From Mortierella sp. BCC40632 (taxonomy: Eukaryota; Mortierellomycota; Mortierellomycetes; Mortierellales; Mortierellaceae): DNA of 64,000 nucleotides. Positions within the stretch are counted from its first letter, which is position 1; the number at the start of each line of letters is the position of its first letter. The DNA is taken from NCBI GenBank assembly GCA_011634665.1, contig WAEK01000015.1, forward strand, positions 604,501-668,500, in the 5' to 3' direction. The translations under genes and the position numbers were made by a program. Shown here piece after piece: positions 1 through 11,085 of this stretch. Below the pieces are notes generated by a model. It was given only the letters and a program-made list of their open reading frames with translations. It was not told the DNA's origin and did no database searches.

Positions 1-1006
1 GGGAAGTCTCGACAAAAAGATCTATAGACGGATAAAAAAAAAAAATAAAAAATTATACCAAAGGTCAGTACTTTGAATAGCAGTGATCAGATTGCAAAAA
101 AATGAGAGATCTACTGTGGTTTTCTTTCCCTCGTTTCTCTCTCCTGCTTTACCTTGCCATCTGTGCTGTGAGGAACACCGATATCAGGCAGCTGAACCGA
201 AACTCTGTTTTCAATTCTGGCCTTGGGTCGACGCCTGCCATATTCATTGTCGAGGTCCAGATCATCATCCGAGTTGAGCTCAGGGTCATCCAGTCGACTA
301 CGATCCTGCTTCCGTTGCTTTCCCTCTCTCCTTCTTGCCCGAGCATCCGAATCATCCGAGTTTTCAACGGACGGAGATCTGTATATAGAGTCATCCCAAG
401 TATTCAAGAGAGACGACTAGTTAGTGTCAAAGTCCAATAAAGAAGAAAAAAAAAAAAAAAGAACAAGAACAAGAACAAGAAGATCGCTAGGAGAGAACAA
501 AAAAGAAAAGAAAGAGGAGAGAGAGGATAAAAGCTATTTTTTTTTTTTTTTTTTTTTACCTTCGAGGGTCGTCTGTTGTTCGTCTCCTCTTCGCTCGCGC
601 TATCGTCTCCAAACAACTCTCCAAGGTCATTCTGACCGGCGGCACTTCTGCGTTCGCTATCATTTCCTTCATCCTCGTCCTCGTTCCCGTCCTCGTCCTC
701 GATCCTTCCTGCGCGTCGTCGATTCCTGTTGGTATCGGACTCGACCTTGTCTACACCGGCACCATCGTCTTCGTCATCATCGTCATCATCACTGAAACGG
801 CGGTTGCGTCGTCTCGACGATGAATTACGCGTTTCGCGATCACTGTCTTCGGAATCGGATCGACGATGTTGTCGATCTTGTGAAGGATCCTGGCTCTGGC
901 TCTGACTCTGGGATGTGCTGTTGTCGTGTTCATCATCGTCGTCGGAGCCAAACAAATCTTGGATCGTGTCTTCGACAGGACGAGGAGAGTTCTCTGAATC
1001 GGACAT
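1..1006 (-). CDS. LEO1: RNA polymerase II-associated protein LEO1 (Paf1 complex), 3' part outside the window
   Basis: Paf1-complex subunit acting on elongating RNA polymerase II and histone modification in the nucleus. Three exons are visible on the minus strand: 1006-560 (149 codons), 416-153 and 21-1, all joined in phase 0. The protein starts MSDSEN and has a long acidic, Ser/Asp/Arg-rich disordered N-terminus, as LEO1 proteins do. The folded LEO1 domain then begins (ENRVSVQLPDIG, then IFLSRLP across the second splice), which matches the family's conserved vs.qLPdig...lPnFl start. The remaining domain lies beyond base 1. The ATG at 1006 was preferred because an upstream in-frame ATG at 1030 gives a non-acidic extension not expected for the family. 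It diverges from the PA-TM-RING gene across about 1 kb. Confidence 0.85.
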
Positions 1007-1302
1007 GGCCAATGGATGGATCCAGTTCACGAGACAGAGTTAAGACACGAAAAGAAAGAGACAGGGAGAGAGAGAGAGAGAGAAAGTGTGGGTGGGTGGG
1101 TGAAAGTGAGAGAGAGAGAGAGAGAGAGAGAGCGAAAGAGTGGGACAGGATGGGTGTGCAGTAGTGATGGTAGTGGCGGTGAGTGGTGGGTGTGGTCGAG
1201 GTGAGGCTGATGCGACGACTGATCTGTGAAGAGAGGAGAGGGGTAAAAAAGACTGACTGCATAGAATGGACGTAGTCGCCTGCCTCTCTGCCCTGTCCTT
1301 GT

Positions 1303-1313
1303 CCTAAACGGGC
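1303..1313 (+). promoter_or_regulatory. Candidate cis-element CCTAAACGGGC
   Basis: Differs by one base from the core of the 16-bp sequence shared by the upstream regions of the transporter and allantoicase genes. It lies in the LEO1/PA-TM-RING divergent promoter, in the same gene-relative orientation to the plus-strand gene as the other copies have to theirs. No binding factor is proposed. Confidence 0.25.
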
Positions 1314-1711
1314 GGCTTATCTTCAGACAGAAGAGAGAACGTGCACGTGCAGCGGGAGACAAGTGGGCCCTTGCCCGTTTGTCTGTTGTCTGTCTGTCTG
1401 GAGAGTGAACACAGACGACAGCCGTAACCAGCCTGGCTCCTAAACGCGCCATGACTGCTCACTGATCACTTCTGCACACATCAAGGACCACTCTTGTGCC
1501 CAGCGACGAAAGGGTTCTCTCCCTCTCTCCCACTTCTACTGAAGCTGGATTCTCCTTCCACAAAACACAGGCTCCCTTGGCCTGCTGGTATGGTCGTCCC
1601 CGCAACATTCCCGCTGGGGCGCAATGACGAACTCACCACACATACACAATACACACACACACACACACACACAGTCTGTCTCTCCTGACCACCTTTCTCT
1701 TCCTACTCTTT

Positions 1712-1715
<4 letters not shown>

Positions 1716-1765
<50 letters not shown>
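1716..1765. repeat. (CT)n microsatellite
   Basis: About 50 bp of uninterrupted CT dinucleotides, about 255 bp upstream of the PA-TM-RING start codon. A (CA)n tract lies just before it. Confidence 0.9.
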
Positions 1766-1769
<4 letters not shown>

Positions 1770-2020
1770 TCTCTCTTTCTGTCTGTCTTCTTTGTTTTGA
1801 TTTCTTCATACACCTCACCACCCACCCTGACCGCCTTTGCTACACCTCCCGGCTCCACGGCTCTCCTTCGCCACCGTCTCTAGCTTTCATCGTTCCTTAC
1901 ACCCAGCTCTCCAGCACCCTTTCTACCTCCTGTGACCTGCCCCTCCTGGAGCCCTTTGTGCCTGCTCGATACTCGACCCTCCCGCCGACAGCTCGTCAGA
2001 CCATCCCACAAGAATCGTCC

Positions 2021-4660
2021 ATGTTCCGTGGGGCCTCATTCATCTTGTTCCTGAACTGGGTCTGCATTGTCGTCTGGCTCGTCTCGTCATTCGAGGCCAC
2101 TGATGCCACCATCGTTGTTCTTGTAATGATGTCCCTTCATTCCATTTTTCATTCTCTTTCATTTCGTTGCTTCACTGTGTCGCATTGTGACCTTTTGTGT
2201 TCACTTTTTTTTTTTTTTTTTTTTTTTTTTTCTTGGTTGGTGGTTGTGTATGTGTGTGTGCCTGTAGGCTACGAACGACACCTATGTCGACAGGACTGCC
2301 GCTTTTGGACCACGGATCCCAGAAGAGGGTTTGGTACTGAGTCTAATCGCCGTCGAGACACTCTTGGGATCAGACCAGTCTGCTTGTCAGCCTGTCCATG
2401 GCGCACCCGAGGGACTTGCCTGGGTGGCATTGGTGGAACGTGGAGGCGAGTGTAGCTTTGTCGACAAGGTCCGGAACATGCAAGCCAGTGGTGCTTCAGC
2501 CGTGATCGTCGGCGATAACCAACGAAACGGCCTCATCACCATGTATGCACGAGGTAAACGCGCTTTTTTTTTATTTACTTTATTTTATTTTCTGATGTCT
2601 CTGTCCCGCGTTTTTTTTCTCCTTCAGAGAGAGAGAGTATGTGTGAGTGTGTGTATGAGTGAAAAGACTGAGCGAGAGAAGAAAGAAAGAGAGAGAGAGA
2701 GAGAAACCCCATCTGGTATGCCGTGAATGACCTGGGACTGCAACACAGACCATAAGAAACGGACACACGATCACAGTAACGAAGGAGAGAACGAGGGTGT
2801 CAACAACCACTGCAACAACAACAACAACTCCAACATCAACAAAGAAAAAAAAAATAGGGAGGCTAGGAGAATGGATGACTTGGACCTACGGCTCTCTTTC
2901 TCTTTTATCTTTTCTCTCTTTCTCTTTCTCTCTATCTCTCTCAAAGTCCCCCCTATAAGCGATCTTCACCCATTCGGCCTCAAAATCCCGCAATCTCCAC
3001 CAGGTCCTTGTTTAGTTGTCCAAACTCGATCCCGCAGAAAATGTGCTCCTGCAGACTGAGGAGGAGGGGAGGGGGAGACAAGCAAAGAGGAAATACAAAG
3101 AGAAGAAGAGAAGGGGTATTCAAAAGGAGGTGGGTAGGGGAAACCCTTGCCTCATTGTGCTTTTTCTTCCCCCGTTCCTCGGCTCCAAGTCCACATGAGT
3201 GCATAAACTTTACACGATCTTGTCAGCAGCGTGGGATTGTACGAATAATGGGACAACCCGCAGTTCTTTACCATGGGCTTCAGCCCAGTCGAGCCCTTGC
3301 TCCTCTAAAATACAAGGCAGCTGGTCCATGCTGCGGGTGTGAAGATACCCCGAAGGTTGAGCCGAACGAAGACCGGGTAAAATGGATCGCTAACCACCTT
3401 TATTTTATTTTTTTTAAAAAACATCTGTCCATGGTCAATAGAGGATACGTCGGATGTGCTCATCCCATCCGTTTTTATCGCCCAACAACATTACCGCGAA
3501 CTCCGGTACTTTGGCATTGAACTCGGAAAAGAGTTTCTGGTCAAGCTAACGCCCGACGACATGAACTGGTAACACACAACTCAAAGATAAAAAAAAGCAC
3601 ACACACCAAAGACCCATTCCAGTCATCCGTGCATAATATGTATGGTTTGCGCTGTGACCACCTACCTTTCTAGACCCTAATGCTTTTACGTTGTACCTGT
3701 CTCTATTTTGTTCCACACGTCGGTTTTTATTCCCCCCCTCCCCTCTTGTACATCGACATTAGGCCAGTCTTGGACGTCATCATCTTTATTATCCTCTCGC
3801 CTGCGTTCGTCATTCTCTTTTTGTATTGCCTCTGGAGGTTCCGGGTGCGTCAGCAGCTGATCGCGGACTTGGCGCCCACAGAATTCGTTAGCAACTTGCC
3901 AATCAAAGTCTTTTACACTTCCAAGCTGAAGGAGAATGATCCTGTTGAGTGCGTCATTTGTCTAGAGGATTACGAAGACGAGACAGAGCTCCGCGTCCTT
4001 CCATGTATGCGATCCTTTCTTTCCTTCTTATCTTTAGCGAAATGTCATAGTCAAAAGCGAGCATTATGGATATCTGACAGTCGTCCTGGTTTCGCCTTTC
4101 TTTTCTTTCTTTTCATTTTTTTTTTTTTTTATTATTGAAGGTGGACACGAGTATCATGTTCCATGCATCGACAACTGGCTCACGACCCGAAAGAAGTTTG
4201 TATGTTCTCCTTTGGAATTTTTTTTTATATCCTGACAACCCAGAATTCAAAGAGCATCTCCATTCAACTCTTTTTAAATGTTTGCTTCATTTTCTTTTTT
4301 CTTTTTATGAAATAGTGTCCGATTTGCAAACGTGATATTTGCGCTTCGACAGAGAGAACACCTTTGCTGGGATCAAGTCTTATCGATGCTCATTCAGATG
4401 CTAGCCCTTCTTCGTCCACGCCCTCGACCACCTCACGGACAAGACCCGCCAATTCTGGAAGAAGATCAGGACCACGATCAGGACGTCGTACTCAACAACA
4501 GAATAGTCGTGGTCGAGTTCCAAGTGGGGGAGCTGGGGTGGGAACAGTGGAACCGAGAACGGAAGCCTCGAACCAAGTGGAGTCATCGCCATCTTCTCCA
4601 TCATCGACACGGCAGACCAACCACACTACCACGGAGGATCAAATGCATCGAAGGGTCTAG
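2021..4660 (+). CDS. PA-TM-RING membrane-anchored E3 ubiquitin ligase (RNF13/RNF167 type)
   Basis: Predicted endomembrane ubiquitin ligase of 386 residues. Exons: 2021-2122, 2268-2553, 3442-3568, 3763-4004, 4141-4199, 4316-4660; every junction keeps phase. Order of parts: signal peptide (MFRGASFILFLNWVC... to about residue 26), protease-associated domain (about 35-165, with AFGPRIP, GGECSFVDKV and the late SVFIAQQ motif), one TM helix (about 174-196), and a RING-H2 with ligands C235, C238, C253, H255, H258, C261, C273, C276. A Ser/Thr/Arg-rich cytosolic tail follows. The start at 2021 puts the signal peptide at the N-terminus; an in-frame ATG at 1958 would add 21 residues before it. The second intron (888 bp) is unusually long. 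By family, it ubiquitinates endosomal or Golgi membrane proteins; the substrate is unknown. Confidence 0.88.
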
Positions 4661-5220
4661 ACAATGTCGACTTTCTCCTCTTTTTTTCCCCTTCCCTCTC
4701 CTCCTCTAGCCGTGTAAACCTACCACCCATGTCTTTTTGTTTTTTTTTTTTTTTTTTTTTTCTGTACCTATATGATGTAGTTCTATTATTTTTTTTTTTT
4801 TTTTTTTTTTGCCTTATCACTGTATTCCCAACTTCACAGACCCTTGACATTTCCTTTGGCCTGTGTATGTACCCTTTTTTTTCTTTTCTTTTCCTCCGCT
4901 CGCTAGACGACTTGAATAGCGATTCGTTGAATAAAAGCCATTTAAAAAAAAAAAAAAAATTTCATTTCATTTCATTTCATTTTATTTTATTTCAAGCCCA
5001 CTCGGTTGATTAAAAAATATACAAAGTAACATGCTTTTTAGTATTGGGTCACTTATTTGCAAGGAGAGAGAGAGATGTAAAGTGATAGTAGAGACAATGA
5101 CTAGGGATCCAAAATAAAAAAGAGAGGGAAGAGGAGGAAAAGAAAGAGAGGAAAAGAGAGAGAGAGAGAGAGAGAGAGTGTGTGTGTGTGTGTGTGCGAA
5201 TGTATGTGTAAATATGTGTT
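4661..5220. other. Convergent 3' spacer
   Basis: Spacer between the tail-to-tail PA-TM-RING and SLF2/Nse6-like genes. It contains two T-runs (about 4739-4760 and 4790-4810), a possible plus-strand poly(A) signal AATAAA at 4930-4935, a TTTCA/TTTTA short repeat near 4961-4994 and an (AG)n-(TG)n compound microsatellite at about 5155-5196, just beyond the minus-strand stop codon. No gene seen. Confidence 0.6.
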
Positions 5221-5387
5221 TTACGGATCGGGAAAAGACTCTTCTTTTAACCTAGAAGTGAGTGCAGCTTCCAGTTCTGGGACCAACTTTAGATCTTCAA
5301 GGTCGACCTTCATGGTCCCCTTTTTGACCTCTCCATTCTCATTCGTCTCTGTAGTCACAAAAATTCAAAGTCGTCTGTTAGGAACTG

Positions 5388-5435
<48 letters not shown>

Positions 5436-8432
5436 AGAGGAAGAAGAAGAGTCCAGTTGAGTGAAATGGTTTGTAGAATACAAAATAAAAGTAGGGAGAG
5501 AGACTAAAGAGAAAAAAGAAAAAAAAATGTCAGGATGGCACTTTACCATGACGGTGGATTCCTGCATAGTATATCCTCATAATAAGTCGTTGAATGATAT
5601 CCTTGGCCTACAAACAAAAAAATTAACAAACAAAGAATAAATACCAGATATCTTAAACACAAAGACATCCCACCTCCCGTAATTAAATGACTACAGTCCT
5701 GCATACCACAGTGCGCTCCATAAACGCCGCACGGACATCAACTACAAAAACAAATCAAAAAAAATGGTCATTAGCACCTTCTAGAATAGACTATTGGACT
5801 TTCTTTCAAACAGAATCCATCTCAGGACTCGGGAGTGGAAGGAGGAGGAGGAGGAGGAGGAGGAGGAGGAGGGCTCCACTTACTAATCCTGCCATGGATG
5901 TATCGAAGCTTTCTCAACATCGGCTCAAGCGCTTTTCGACCATATCCTGCAATCACCCATTCATCATCCAAACAAAACCCAAGCACTTGAAATCGTCGAC
6001 CCAGATCCTTATAGTTGGTCTTGTGTGTGATTTGGAACCCACGATCCACAAACAAGGCCCTGTGTAAATCATCCAGATTTGGAGCTATCCCTCCCTCAGG
6101 AATAGGTGGTAATTGCAAATACATCAAGGCGATACTCCGACGCAGGACTGACGTCCGGATTGATAGGACTGGTAGTTGATTCAGGATAAGGAGTGTAAAC
6201 GGTAAGGAAGTTCCGAGAGCTTGAACAATCTCCTTGCATAGTTGGTGGCGCTATTCATAGAGAGAGAGAGAGAGAGAGAGAATAGGACTCTCAGCGGGGT
6301 GTACTGAGGGGCAAAGGGAAATCAGAACGAAAAATACCATTCAGGCGCACGTAAAACTTACCACACTTTCCCATTGACTGGTAGGTATCGTATCAAGTAG
6401 AGAGGCTAAAGCAGACCCAAGAACCGACTTGACATCGCCAATGATTGGATCGATGGTCATTTTGAGAAGCAAAACAACAATCTTTTTGACATCCCTGGGA
6501 GAGTAGAAGCCAGGGCTATAGGAGGAGAAAGAAGGGAGAAAGAAAAAGTTTGTAAGAAGAAAGATTTGTGACACAACCATTGAGAATGATCATGACAACT
6601 ATAAGCAGAACTCACTTGTAAGTTGCTGTCATATCTACTAGACGAATGACTGCTTTAAAACTCTGTCTTGGAAACTTTGGCGATTCAGGTACTAGGGTCA
6701 GGTAGAATACAAGAAAGAAAAAAAAAAAGAGAAGAAAGTTTCCCCATCCTCCCCAGTAAGTAATGGTCATTTGGTGCAATGTAACAATATTATCAGGTAA
6801 AAGAAAATAGACTTACAAAGAGTCCGCTCGCTTTTCATGGCATGGGTGATGGGTGGTACTGCCCACTCGTGCTCAAGAGGTTGCTCCCTTGCACCATACA
6901 TTCCAAAGATTTCTACAAGGTCCTCATAGCTAACGCCTGCGTGAGCTATCCTCTACGAAAAAGAAGAGAGAGAAAAACATGGTCGCAGTTGCTTAGAATT
7001 ACAACAAAGAAAAAAGAAACAGATCATTACCGATCAATACATGTCAAGCATTTTGCACTCGACCTAATCTTACCCTGGTAAAGGCCTTTTGAAGCAACGA
7101 AAAGACTGATAGAGCGACAGGCTGACTTTGCTCCATAGCCACAACAAAGAGTAACCAACGAAAGAGTGATCTCGGCATAATCCATGAGGACGAACACATG
7201 ACATTCATAAATGGTAGAGTGAGGAAAAAGGTCGTCTGATAACTCGTCCTTGTGAACCGAACGACCTTGCAGATCACTGCATCATTCGCCTCATCTTTGT
7301 TGGGTACATATTTGGGCACAACAAGCTCCTAGAGGATAAAACATGGAGAGAAACAAAGTATCGATTGTGAGCAAGTACAATCCGGGAGGGAGGGAATCAC
7401 TTTGAGTCTATCTTCTTTTTGGCTTACCTTTGGCCAGCCAACGAAAAATTCGGCCACATCTTCAACAAGTTGACCCTGATCTTCCTGCATAATCTCGGTC
7501 AAGGCGCCCTCCTGTTCCTCAGTCAACACACCCTTTGGTATAACTCCTGATCCAAAAAGTGCCTCTTCTTCCTCGTCAATGTCATATTCTTCAATTAGCT
7601 AGAAAAAAATATATATAAATCCATGAAATGCGCATCTCATGTTAGTAAAGAAAAGGTTCTCCCTTCCTTTGTTTCAGATGTTTGATATATTGAGGTCCAC
7701 AGTTTGAAAATGATCTCCTTTGTGGAATCATCCATTTCCTTACATCATCCGTCCACATGGCCTGTGCGCTAGCTGCTTCGAGATCATATCCAATCTCTTC
7801 TTTCCGCTCCTTTTCCTTGAGCAATAAATCCAAAGAAAACATGGGTGGTTTCTTGGGTCGTTTCGCTGGTCGAGGGTTAGCTTCGATATCCGAAATAGCT
7901 GGCAAGGTAGCCAACCGAGTAGAACTTCGAAGCGTTCGAGTAGGCGAGGTCATTGAATCGGCTCCTGTAGATTGAATCCGACGTGATCTCCGTTTCCCTG
8001 TCCTTTCTGATAAATGTGTTGATTCGGTATCACTGCTGAGATGGTCCAAGTCACTGAGAAGAGGGGATAACTTGTTATCTTTCTCCAAAGTGTTTATCGC
8101 TTTGGGAAATGTTGGGTCAGGAGTGGATGCTGAACTAGGTTCACTGAGAGGGCCAGCAAAAGGATCTTCACCAAGATCCGAGTCCGAGTCTTCTAGCACC
8201 TTTGAGAAGCCAAAGAAAAAGAAAAAGAAAAAGAAACGCAAACCATAAGTATCCAGATTCAGGTAGAAACATCGCATCAAGTGCCTAGCTGGGCAGCAAG
8301 ACTTACTGCGGGAGCAATGGTCCTTTTGGAAAGAACAGAGAGGCTTGGCATATCGTCATCGGACAAGATGTTGAAGGTTACATCCTTTGGTCTTAGTGTT
8401 GGGGTCATTTGAAGTGGCACTGTCAAGTTGTA

Positions 8433-8521
<89 letters not shown>

Positions 8522-9616
8522 GAAGAAAGAGAAATGTGGAAATGACCACAGACCATATTAAATTACCATCCACGAGTGACATTTCGACAGTCTCATCCAT
8601 GCCCTTTTTCTTTCTTTCTTTTCTTTTTTTTATCTGCAGGGAGATGGGTTTACCTTCTGGTAAGGGTGACTTTTGATAGCTCTTGTCATCCCACTCTGCC
8701 TCTGATCCAGAGTCGGAGCCTTCCACAAACATTTGGTCCGCGTTCTTAAACGCCGTAGGTGACCTGTTCCTTGCACGTCTCTCCCTGAAAAGATCCGCCA
8801 CAGTGACCGCACTTTCTACAAAAGTAGGTGACTGTCGAGCTGACTGAAGTTCCATCGTCTCTGGATCATCCATCGTCCTCTTTAATTTCTCTGCAAAGGA
8901 AAGCGTTGGCCGCTGAACCATTGAATTAGAGAACAGATCCTGTGTCCTGTTTATTTTCCTAGGCGAAACAGCGGACCGTCTACGCGTTTCTCCTGATACT
9001 TGAGGACTGTAGCCCAAGTAACCTAGGGATTGGATTGGATCGAGATCCAGACCAGAGTTGGTGTCGGTACCAATGTTATCCGAAGCATCCTGAGCCCTGA
9101 GAACAGGTGTCCCTAGATCATTCTCTATCCAGTCTCCGTAGTCCTGTGAATTGAACGGATTCAAGAGTGAGCCCAGAGGGAGTGAAGAAGTGCTGCTCCC
9201 GATGATCGTGTCGTTGGGTATGTCTGAGAGGTCTTGCGACGAAGAGGGTCCTAGCGCTGACGGAGAAAGAGGCGGTGACCTGGAGGAGAGGGAGAAAAAA
9301 ACGAACGTTATCGAACGTTAGCGAACGTTTGGGGATTGTTTTTGTTGTTGAGGTATTCAAGCCCATGATCCCTGTTGTAGAGATGGTTGTAGGGGGAAGG
9401 GGATACCTTTGACTGGACGCTGAGAAAAAGTATGAGCTAATGGGTCGAGTGCTATACCATAGTGCCAGTTTTTTTTTTTTTTTTTTTTTTTTTTGTAATG
9501 TTAAAAATCCTGATGAACTCTAGTCATTTCTCAGAAGAGAGAATGCAATACGCTTTCCATGATCCCATCATTTACTTTAGAGCGGCCGATTCTGGTCGTC
9601 TTGGCGGCCTTCCCAT
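5221..9616 (-). CDS. SLF2/Nse6-like (FAM178/CANIN-type) SMC5/6 complex factor
   Basis: Fourteen phase-consistent minus-strand exons: 9616-9576, 9451-9407, 9279-8567, 8419-8307, 8199-7744, 7598-7428, 7328-7074, 6952-6817, 6691-6616, 6515-6362, 6250-5884, 5741-5707, 5607-5547, 5348-5221, giving 916 residues. The first half is disordered, acidic and Ser-rich, with basic patches (KKRKERKKK; RPAKRPKKP). About residue 423 a conserved-looking helix begins (FSLDLLLKEKERKEE), followed by a helical C-terminal half rich in Leu/Trp (FRWLLFVVAMEQ, LPLPF-like segments, AKDIIQRLIMRIYYAG). This layout and the SLD.LLKEK helix resemble the SLF2/FAM178 and Nse6 (CANIN) family, which recruits SMC5/6 to DNA lesions. 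That assignment rests on recalled family character, not a search. The N-terminus carries TRPISSYFF, a PIP-box-like motif. The gene lies just downstream of INIP on the same strand. Confidence 0.5.
5395..5433. repeat. Poly-A tract (39 bp), intronic
   Basis: Lies in the last intron of the minus-strand SLF2/Nse6-like gene, so it is poly-T (poly-U) in the transcript, upstream of the 3' splice site. Confidence 0.95.
8436..8516. repeat. (AG)40 microsatellite inside an intron
   Basis: About 81 bp of perfect AG. It sits in the intron between exons 3 and 4 of the minus-strand SLF2/Nse6-like gene, where it reads (CU)40 ending about 15 nt before the AG acceptor. It therefore acts as an extreme polypyrimidine tract. 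Confidence 0.95.
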
Positions 9617-9856
9617 CCTGATGTCCAAACTCTCTTGGTCGTTGTTCCTCTGCAAGAAGGTGCAACAGTTTGTCCTGTCCTACGCGGCAATAAAAAAAAA
9701 GAAGAGAAAGATCACGTGCATATCCGACCATCCTGCCAATTCCCCATTCAACCTCAAAAGGATATCACTCTACTATCAATATAGCACTAAAGATTTACAG
9801 AGCAAGCGTCTTTAATGAATTATATGCTGTTCTCTGGTTGAACTATTTTTTTTTCT

Positions 9857-10785
9857 TCATTCCTTTGCTTGGTTAGGGTTGGCCAGTCGTGGAAGCACTG
9901 GTATGATGACGTTGTTGTGTTTGGATGACATTCCTACATAGGTTCCCGGCGTGTTGGAGTGAGCGTGTGATATTGCCATTTGCATCAGTTGCTTCATGGC
10001 GTACTCTTCCTGGTGCCTCCGAAGGATCTGACGTTGTCAGGAAAAAAAAAAAAGTATAGTTAGCATCCAGTGTTATTTTCTTCCTTTTCTGCACAACATA
10101 ACTGAATCAAGACTCATTTACATCATGATGAGATTTCTGTCCAGGTTCGATAGGTCCAATGGGTGGTCCAAAGGGAGTTCTAGCTGTGTTTCCAGCACCA
10201 GATCTAGTAGCAATGTCGTTTGAACAGAATATTATGCTTAGTATCCAAATAGCTATTCGCTCAGGTACCAATCCTATTTGCTAAATCCTACTACGACACA
10301 AATCATTACCCTGGGCCTTGGTAGCCCATCATAGAAGTAGGCTGTGTCAGAGAAGGCGAGGGCATGCCAGACATGAATGACCGAGATCCTGTTGGGTTGG
10401 GTGGTATTTGGATTGGCTGTGGTGGCATGTTCATAGAGGGCTGTGGTGGTGGCTGCTGCTGTTGCTGCTGTGATTGCTGCTGAAGGTGTTGAGGCATCAT
10501 TTGAGGAGCATATTGACGTTGCTGGAACCCAAACTGCTGTTGTTGTTGCTGCTGCATTTCATTCCTAAGAACAGCAAAAGATGTAAAGGCGAAGAGAGTC
10601 AGGCGGCAATGGTTAGCTCATTGGTTATTTTCTTGGAGAATAAAAGTACCACCCTCTAATATGAGAGAGAACCTGTGAGACGATGGTCAAATGTCTACTT
10701 GCGGGAAATTCATTCCACCTGGTCCGCCTCCTCCACGAGGCTTCTGCATGCCTCCTCCTCGACCATGTGGGGCGCGATAGCTCAT
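9857..10785 (-). CDS. INIP: SOSS complex subunit C (INIP) homologue, Gln-rich
   Basis: Small subunit of the SOSS single-stranded-DNA-binding complex (with INTS3 and an OB-fold SSB in animals) that acts in double-strand-break repair. Exons: 10785-10699, 10551-10310, 10203-10122, 10027-9857; phases agree and give 193 residues. A Gly/Arg-rich start (MSYRAPHGRGGG) is followed by a poly-Gln/Pro/Met segment. The last exon holds the recognisable part: a helix (ILRRHQEEYAMKQLMQMAI), then SHAHSNTPGTY and IIPVLPRL. This matches the animal INIP C-terminus, with its HAHAHSSGY and LPVLPRL motifs. Human INIP is about 104 residues, so the Gln-rich part is an addition. The exon 2 acceptor sits inside a CAG repeat (CAG|CAG), so the exact Gln count is uncertain. 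It is adjacent to the SLF2/Nse6-like gene. Confidence 0.7.
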
Positions 10786-11085
10786 GACTCTTGTGGTGGA
10801 TGGATGGACTTGTCCGTGCACTATCGATGAAACGAGCGGATCAAAATGGAGAAAGGAAGAAAATTAAAAAAAAAAAAGGGAACTCCAATAGGGCGATGCA
10901 CGAGTAACCACGATTTCGAAGAAGCAGTCCAGAGAACCAACGTGTACAGCCATGTGCCATCCCTGAACTCTCGCCCTTTCACCTCAGTTGTTCCTTTCAC
11001 CAATTCTTACTTGCACTCTCTCCTTTTACTTTATTTCATCCTACTCGCACCATTCGCACTCGACAGAGGCATCATTTATAGACTA
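10786..11085. promoter_or_regulatory. Short divergent promoter INIP / VPS28
   Basis: A 300-bp space between two head-to-head start codons must hold both promoters. No clear TATA box was seen; the side near VPS28 is CT-rich (CTCTCCTTTTACTTTATTTC). Confidence 0.5.

Larger units (their letters stand above)
1007..2020. other. Divergent intergenic/promoter region between LEO1 and the PA-TM-RING gene
   Basis: No gene seen. It holds GA tracts around 1070-1134, a (CA)n tract near 1651-1671, a (CT)n tract at about 1716-1765 and generally pyrimidine-rich DNA before the plus-strand start. It also has a near copy (1303-1313) of a motif found upstream of two other genes in the window. Confidence 0.6.

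Noticed and set aside
404..1030. Long minus-strand frame ending in poly-Lys and poly-Phe
   Set aside because: It reads through the LEO1 donor at 559 into a poly-A/poly-T intron; only the part upstream of 560 is coding.
7642..7743. Continuation of SLF2/Nse6-like exon 5 past 7744 (KWMIPQRRSF)
   Set aside because: A consensus GTAAGG donor at 7743 and the in-phase CTAG acceptor at 7599 remove it and give a smooth acidic segment.
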